Assembly: GCA_964415525.1 (NCBI GenBank)
Contig: CAYQAS010000185.1
Span: 1-5,486, forward strand
DNA length: 5,486 nt
Direction of reading: 5' to 3'
DNA from: CAZPUI01 sp964415525
Lineage (GTDB): Bacteria; Acidobacteriota; Holophagae; Holophagales; Holophagaceae
In this document: piece after piece, positions 5,162-5,486 of the stretch
Position numbering within the stretch: the first letter of the stretch is position 1
How the letters are laid out: every line of letters starts with the position of its first letter
Translations under genes and position numbers: made by a program
The notes under the pieces: generated by a model
Databases searched by the model: none
Told to the model about the DNA's origin: nothing
What the model saw: only the letters and a program-made list of their open reading frames with translations

Positions 5162-5461
5162 ATGGCTACTGACCTCAAGCTTCGCCGCGAACAGACCAAA
5201 AGGCGCATCCGCAGCCGGATCTCCGGCACGGCGGCACGCCCCCGTCTCACCATCTTCAAGAGCCTCAAGCGGATCTATGTCCAGGCCGTGGACGATGCCA
5301 AGGGTGTGACCCTGGCTTCTGCCTCCAGCCTGGAGAAGGAACTCCGCGAGCAGCTCGGGAATGGCTGCAACATCAACGCCGCTAAGGCCGTGGGTGCTCG
5401 CATTGCCGCTCGTCTGCTGGAACAGGGCATCAGCGCTGTGGTCTTCGACCGCAATGGCTAG
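5162..5461 (+). CDS. rplR: 50S ribosomal protein L18, frame interrupted by in-frame TAG
   Basis: L18 binds 5S rRNA and brings it to the central protuberance with L5. The 99 visible residues include RPRLTIFKSLKRIYVQAVDD (26-45), TLASASSLEKELR, the conserved AAKAVGARIAARLLEQGI and then VVFDRNG. L18 proteins are normally about 117-122 residues and end FDRGG(Y/F)xYHGRVKALAxxAREAGL. Here the codon for the aromatic residue is TAG (5459-5461), and VYHGRLKA follows in the same frame up to the window edge. Because spacing is exact, this looks like a single-base change and not an indel. At least five other genes in this window end with TAG, so the codon is a true stop here. It could be a base-call error, a recent nonsense mutation, or readthrough. 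Ribosome binding site: AGGGGG at 5150-5155. Confidence 0.9.
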   Translation: MATDLKLRREQTKRRIRSRISGTAARPRLTIFKSLKRIYVQAVDDAKGVTLASASSLEKELREQLGNGCNINAAKAVGARIAARLLEQGISAVVFDRNG

Positions 5462-5486
5462 GTCTACCACGGCCGCCTCAAGGCCC
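5462..5486 (+). other. rplR: In-frame continuation of L18 after the TAG (runs off the window)
   Basis: Read in the rplR frame, these bases encode VYHGRLKA, which matches the conserved C-terminal segment of L18 (xYHGRVKALA). They are part of the rplR coding sequence in origin, separated from it by the TAG at 5459-5461. The rest of the C-terminus lies beyond the window, so its integrity cannot be judged. Confidence 0.85.

Noticed and set aside
4039..5268. Long open frame on the minus strand (409 codons)
   Set aside because: Antisense to rpsN, rpsH, rplF and the start of rplR; same codon-bias artefact, with no family motif or convincing start.
5459..5461. Stop-codon reassignment of TAG in this genome
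   Set aside because: TAG ends five other genes in the window at their normal family lengths or directly before the next gene, so it functions as a stop. Only local readthrough or an error remains possible.

Overview
This window is the core of a bacterial ribosomal-protein gene cluster, all on the + strand: the 3' part of the S10-type operon followed by the 5' part of the spc-type operon. The order is rplB (3' part only), rpsS, rplV, rpsC, rplP, rpmC, rpsQ, rplN, rplX, a gap of about 217 bp, then rplE, rpsN, rpsH, rplF and rplR (cut by the window end). This is the classical bacterial gene order. Identities rest on family signature motifs read from the translations. The DNA is GC-rich with strongly GC-biased third positions, nearly every gene has a clear Shine-Dalgarno sequence, and S14 is the short zinc-binding (four-cysteine) form. 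Some details, such as the L22 N-terminal stretch GSAQKARLVVDLIRG, remind me of Acidobacteriota (perhaps Holophaga/Geothrix-like). That placement is an inference from memory and is not secure.

From 1 to 3205 the genes are packed with gaps of 1 to 11 bp or a 1-bp stop/start overlap (rplN/rplX). Several ribosome binding sites overlap the preceding stop codon, which suggests translational coupling along one polycistronic mRNA. From 3423 to the end the packing is similar, apart from a 36-bp gap before rplF. The products assemble into both subunits: S19, S3, S17, S14 and S8 in the 30S; L2, L22, L16, L29, L14, L24, L5, L6 and L18 in the 50S.

Two places are not ordinary. First, the rplX-rplE gap (3206-3422) holds a hairpin just after rplX, a good sigma70-like promoter (TTCACA, 17-bp spacer, GATACT), a long perfect inverted repeat at the predicted transcript start, and two mutually exclusive hairpins over the rplE ribosome binding site, one of which hides the GGAGG in a GAAA-capped stem. 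In E. coli the spc operon is autoregulated by S8 at the L24/L5 junction, so this location is suggestive. Second, the rplR frame is interrupted at 5459-5461 by an in-frame TAG exactly where L18 proteins normally carry an aromatic residue, and the conserved VYHGRLKA continues in the same frame. This is a nonsense substitution, a base-call error or, less likely, readthrough. L24 also ends early relative to the usual family length.

I see no mobile element, CRISPR array, tRNA, rRNA or obvious non-ribosomal gene.
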